A stretch of 64,000 nucleotides of DNA from Fratercula arctica (taxonomy: Eukaryota > Chordata > Aves > Charadriiformes > Alcidae). The notes under the pieces are model-generated. The model saw nothing but the letters and a program-made list of their open reading frames with translations, made no database searches and was not told where the DNA came from. Shown one piece after another: positions 60,761-64,000 of this stretch. The stretch covers positions 55,410,730 to 55,474,729 of the forward strand of contig CANTUZ010000026.1 in NCBI GenBank assembly GCA_947846985.1, written 5' to 3'. Both the position numbers and the translations under genes were made by a program. The stretch's first letter is position 1. Each line of letters begins with the position of its first letter.

Positions 60761-63690
60761 AATATCTTCAGTTAAGTAAATTTTGTTTTTTAAACACTAA
60801 AAACTCTGCATGTAGCATATCTAATAGAACCTGGTCAGAGACTACTGGCTTCTGATAACTTGCATTTCATTGCTCCCCACAGATGGTATTCTTCCAAAGG
60901 ATGCAAGCAAAAGTAATACCGACCTATACAGAATTAGCCTTTTCTAAAATACAGTTTCTTCCCTATTGTTTTCAGTCTGATTCAAGTGCAGTTCAGCTGC
61001 TGGAAACTAATCTTGTGTCAGAGCTCTTGAACCTGTCAGGAAGCAAGCAGGACCACTACCAACACCTAGGACGTGAAGTGGCTATTTGTGCTTAAAAGTG
61101 CCACACAAAAGCCTGAGAGATGGAGGCATTCTTGAAAGTGGGAAATTCTCTGTGAAGTTCTTCAAACAGAAAAATTATTCTTCATTTGTGTTTAAAAATA
61201 AATGTTCCACTGTAAAAACAGATTATCAGACCTACGTATTTCCTTCTAGAACATTTTTTTGAGAAATAAACCAGCTGATATATGGGAACAATTATATTAG
61301 ATGATCAAACAGCCTGATGAATATTGGATGATGCATACCTGATATTTGCCCATTCAAAAATCTGTAAGGAATAGATGGCATAGATTTACCGTGACAAGTA
61401 TTTAAAAACAGTTATCTTTCACAGAAAGACAGGAAAAAGTTAATTTTCTAACCCAGTAAAAATACTTTGTGCAAAACTTTTTAGAGGTTTGCAAACTGGG
61501 GCTTCTGCTACAATATGACTTTAAAAGGAAAAGTAGGAATCACGGACTCTAGAGTGAATTCAAAGGGAGGTACCTTTGCCAAAAAGGCAAGCAAAATTTT
61601 AGTTTGCCAAGAAACCCAGAGCAGTACAAGAAATTACAATTTGAATACTTCCTAGCATTAAGAAACACAAACTGACCCCATTTTATGAAAATGACCTTCT
61701 CTAATAATTTGTTACAGCTTTGCTATTGTATCCTTTCTTGCCACTGCCAATTGTTTAAATTACCTGTTGTTTTCTTTCTAATGTAAGCAGCATTTTAAAT
61801 ATACTTCTATAAAAATAACGTACAGAAATGCTTGGTTGATTTAAAAATATTTTAAATGTCTGGAATACATTAAAAAACCTGAACATTTTATTTTTAAGTG
61901 TATTAAAAAAAAGCCTCATCATTTAATGTCAAGGGTCCTGGTCCAAGGAAACACGATGCACAGTGCACAGAAGAGCATGTTTATGAAAATGCTGATGTAA
62001 GGGTAGCCTTTAGGCTTCCAGGGAAGCTATGCACAGTATAGGTACTTTAAAAGTTTTTCTAATTTTCAAGATCAGTTTTGAGGTAGTCTCTGTTTTCTAA
62101 ACGGAAATTTTACATAACTTCTGTAACCTTAAAAAAAATTGTGCTGACCTTAAAACTTAAGCGTGGATGTCATTTCAAGATTTGTCAAAAAAAGAACAGA
62201 AAATGCTTATTGCATTCCTATTTTAATGCAAACACTGTATTTTTAAAACCATCTCTTGTCTCTTGTTCTGCTTCTGAAAAAATCTGACCCTCCCCGTAAG
62301 AAATGGCATGAATAGATGTTATCCTGCTCCAATTAGTTGTCAGAACTGCTTCCACTGCTGTGAAGTCTGACTTCACTCTAAGATGTCTTAAAATACTACA
62401 AGCCTACAACTCTGAACACTTGGATCAAAATAAATTAGCATCACAGAGTGAAATATATACTAGAGGTAATTAAGAATTATGTCACTCCATCCAAATAGGG
62501 AAAATATTCACCCAGGTGCTTATCTCTCTCCTTGCCTACCTGACATCTGGGTTTCAATTCTCACATCCATAAAATGTGCAGCTGCTAAGGTTGCCCCCAT
62601 GTTGTGTACATCCACACACACTGCAATGCCTTTGAATTCACCTCTTGTCTCATTCCATCAAATCATTTTTTTCTGAATACAATTCCAAGCCCTGTGTAAC
62701 ATCAACTCCCCTTACTTATTTGATCGACTCATAATGTATCACCAATGCTCTTCCTGGTCTTACAAAGATCCCAGCCTTGATAATCCATGAAGATGGTTTT
62801 CCTATAATATCGTCTCTGGTGCATTCTTCAACTTGTCTTGGTACCATCCTCTGTGCAACAAACTGATGTGAAATCACTCATGAGACCATATAATTTTCAC
62901 TCTAATACACTTTCTTTAGACCTATTTTTATTTCTACAGCAAAATATGAGGAAAACAAGACTGTCTTGCTTTCTTTTGTAATTTATTTTATTATACCCGT
63001 GCTACGGAAATTACACTGTGTGGTAGAAATGTAACATTGTTCCTTGACAAACAGTGCTTCAGCACAGTAATACATTTCCTCATTTTCTGCAATGTAGGTG
63101 ATTCCCGTAAAGCATTTCTCATGTTTTCATGAGATAATCAAGCTAAAAGTGATATGAAAGTGATTATTCTACTGCTGTTGAGACCCCACTTAAAGATAAC
63201 ATTTAGGATTTTTTTTTTTCTTTTTTAAAAGTGTGGTGCAATCTGCATTCTCTTTTATGTGAGACAAGGGGCAGCTAGGGGGACTGAAAAAGGTATTAGC
63301 CTGCTTTTTGTTTGGTTTTTTTTGAATAATCTATTACTCTACGCCCAAAGTTTTGAAGTTTGTGACCTTTAAGTTTTTCATGTGAGGAAATTATACTTTG
63401 TTTCACTAGGAGAGAAATGCACTATAAGAAAATGACTGATCTTGGAATCACTTACAGCAGACACTAAGTGAGTTAAATAGCTAACTGTTCCTTTATACAG
63501 AAAACACTGTCTAAATGTGGATGGCTAGCTTAACTAGCATCTTTCTGATAAATGAGAACAAAGGCAAAGCTATCCTGAGAACAGTCTTCCATCATGCCCT
63601 TTTTTCAGCTAAATTTATTTGATTTAAAATTACTATCTCCAGATATCCATCCTGTATTCCATCTTCCTTAGTGTAACTAAGCATATATTA

Positions 63691-64000
63691 TCATAGAATC
63701 ATAGAATTGTTAGGGTTGGAAGGGACCTTAATGATTATCTAGTTCCAGCCCCCCTGCCATGGGCAGGGAGATCTCCCACTAGACCAGGCTGCTCAGAGCC
63801 CCATCCAGACTGGCCTTGAACACTTCCAGGGATGGGGCTCCCACCACCTCTCTGGGAAACCTGTTCCAGTGTCTCACCACCCTCATGGTGAAGAACTTCT
63901 TCCTAACGTTCAGTCTGAATCGTCCCATCTCTAGTTTTAATCCATTCCCTCTAGTCCTACCATTACCCGACATCCTAAAAAGTCCCTCCCCAGCTTTCTT
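63691..64000 (-). mobile_element. CR1 LINE 3' end, cut by the window edge
   Basis: It starts with TCATAGAATCATAGAATTGT and GGGTTGGAAGGGACC, the reverse complement of a CR1 tail, and the minus strand encodes VVRHWNRFPREVVGAPSLEV. It continues past 64000. Same direction as ADAMTS19. Confidence 0.93.

Larger units (their letters stand above)
1..64000 (-). other. ADAMTS19: ADAMTS19 gene, internal part (14 exons, both ends outside the window)
   Basis: The window lies inside one long minus-strand gene. Fourteen exons with GT/AG borders join in frame and give about 645 residues. They match ADAMTS19 rather than its paralogue ADAMTS17: for example MMTEWTPCSRTCGKG, CTKIMNKNISLVDN, YVWRMGDWSK and VICTGLWCKVE follow ADAMTS19 as I recall it. 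ADAMTS19 is a secreted, multidomain zinc metalloproteinase of the extracellular matrix; its physiological substrate is poorly known. The signal peptide, prodomain and first half of the catalytic domain are not found here, nor are the end of TSR5 and the PLAC domain. No frameshift or in-frame stop is seen in any exon, so the gene looks intact. The assignment is from remembered family sequence, not a database search. Confidence 0.95.
51407..64000 (-). other. ADAMTS19: Intron upstream of w1 (at least 12.6 kb, partial)
   Basis: I looked on the minus strand for the preceding exon (expected to encode something like the DFCVHKDEPCDTV region) and did not find it. The intron holds a solo LTR (53110-53726), an old CR1-like relic (57860-58165), a possible LTR-like block (60210-60760) and a CR1 copy at the right edge. 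Otherwise it is AT-rich, with small TA/CA tracts near 57115-57172, 59757-59776 and 60066-60085. Confidence 0.8.

Noticed and set aside
51410..64000. Search for the exon preceding w1
   Set aside because: No minus-strand sequence encoding the expected catalytic-domain residues with a phase 1 donor was found, though a very short exon could be missed by eye.
1..64000. CRISPR arrays, operons, tRNA or rRNA genes, CpG-island promoter
   Set aside because: None seen; the tandem repeats present lack spacers, and the sequence is vertebrate intron.

Overview
This is vertebrate nuclear DNA, almost certainly from a bird. It is AT-rich and gene-poor, and it carries several copies of the avian CR1 LINE, including the typical 3' end with repeated ATTCTATG-type motifs. 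It also has a solo LTR of a family I recognise from bird genomes. I see no bacterial-type gene, CRISPR array, tRNA or rRNA.

The window holds one gene, and only its middle: 14 internal coding exons of ADAMTS19 on the minus strand. ADAMTS19 is a secreted zinc metalloproteinase with thrombospondin repeats. I call the exons w1 (51301-51406, most upstream) to w14 (1188-1340, most downstream). All 14 have GT/AG borders, and the reading frame is kept through all 13 junctions. Together they give 1,937 coding bases (about 645 residues), against roughly 1,200 residues for the full human protein. In order they encode the second half of the catalytic domain (zinc site and Met-turn), the disintegrin-like domain, the first thrombospondin type 1 repeat (TSR), the Cys-rich domain, the spacer, then TSR2 to TSR4 and the start of TSR5. 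I did not find the exons for the signal peptide, prodomain and first half of the catalytic domain (expected beyond 64000), or the last exon(s) with the rest of TSR5 and the PLAC domain (expected before position 1). The promoter and 3' UTR are therefore also outside the window.

The rest is intron. Introns run from 873 bp (9387-10259) to 11.2 kb (40098-51300), and the one above w1 is at least 12.6 kb. They contain: CR1 copies on the minus strand at 461-1143, 11831-13440, 14500-15780, 28375-28774 and 63691-64000; one CR1 on the plus strand at 5237-5720; a much older CR1-like reverse transcriptase relic near 57860-58165; and a plus-strand solo LTR at 53110-53726 with a perfect 5-bp target duplication. 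There are also microsatellites, a 42-bp tandem triplicate (48152-48275) and a large alternating purine-pyrimidine palindrome (39036-39166).

In chicken I recall this part of human 5q mapping to chromosome Z, so a Z location is possible, but that is inference. I found no convincing new biological system. The most useful leads are the solo LTR, repeats lying within about 50 nt of splice donors, the (AC)n(GT)n palindrome, and two unidentified stretches: a coding-like run at 49233-49937 and an LTR-like block near 60210-60760.
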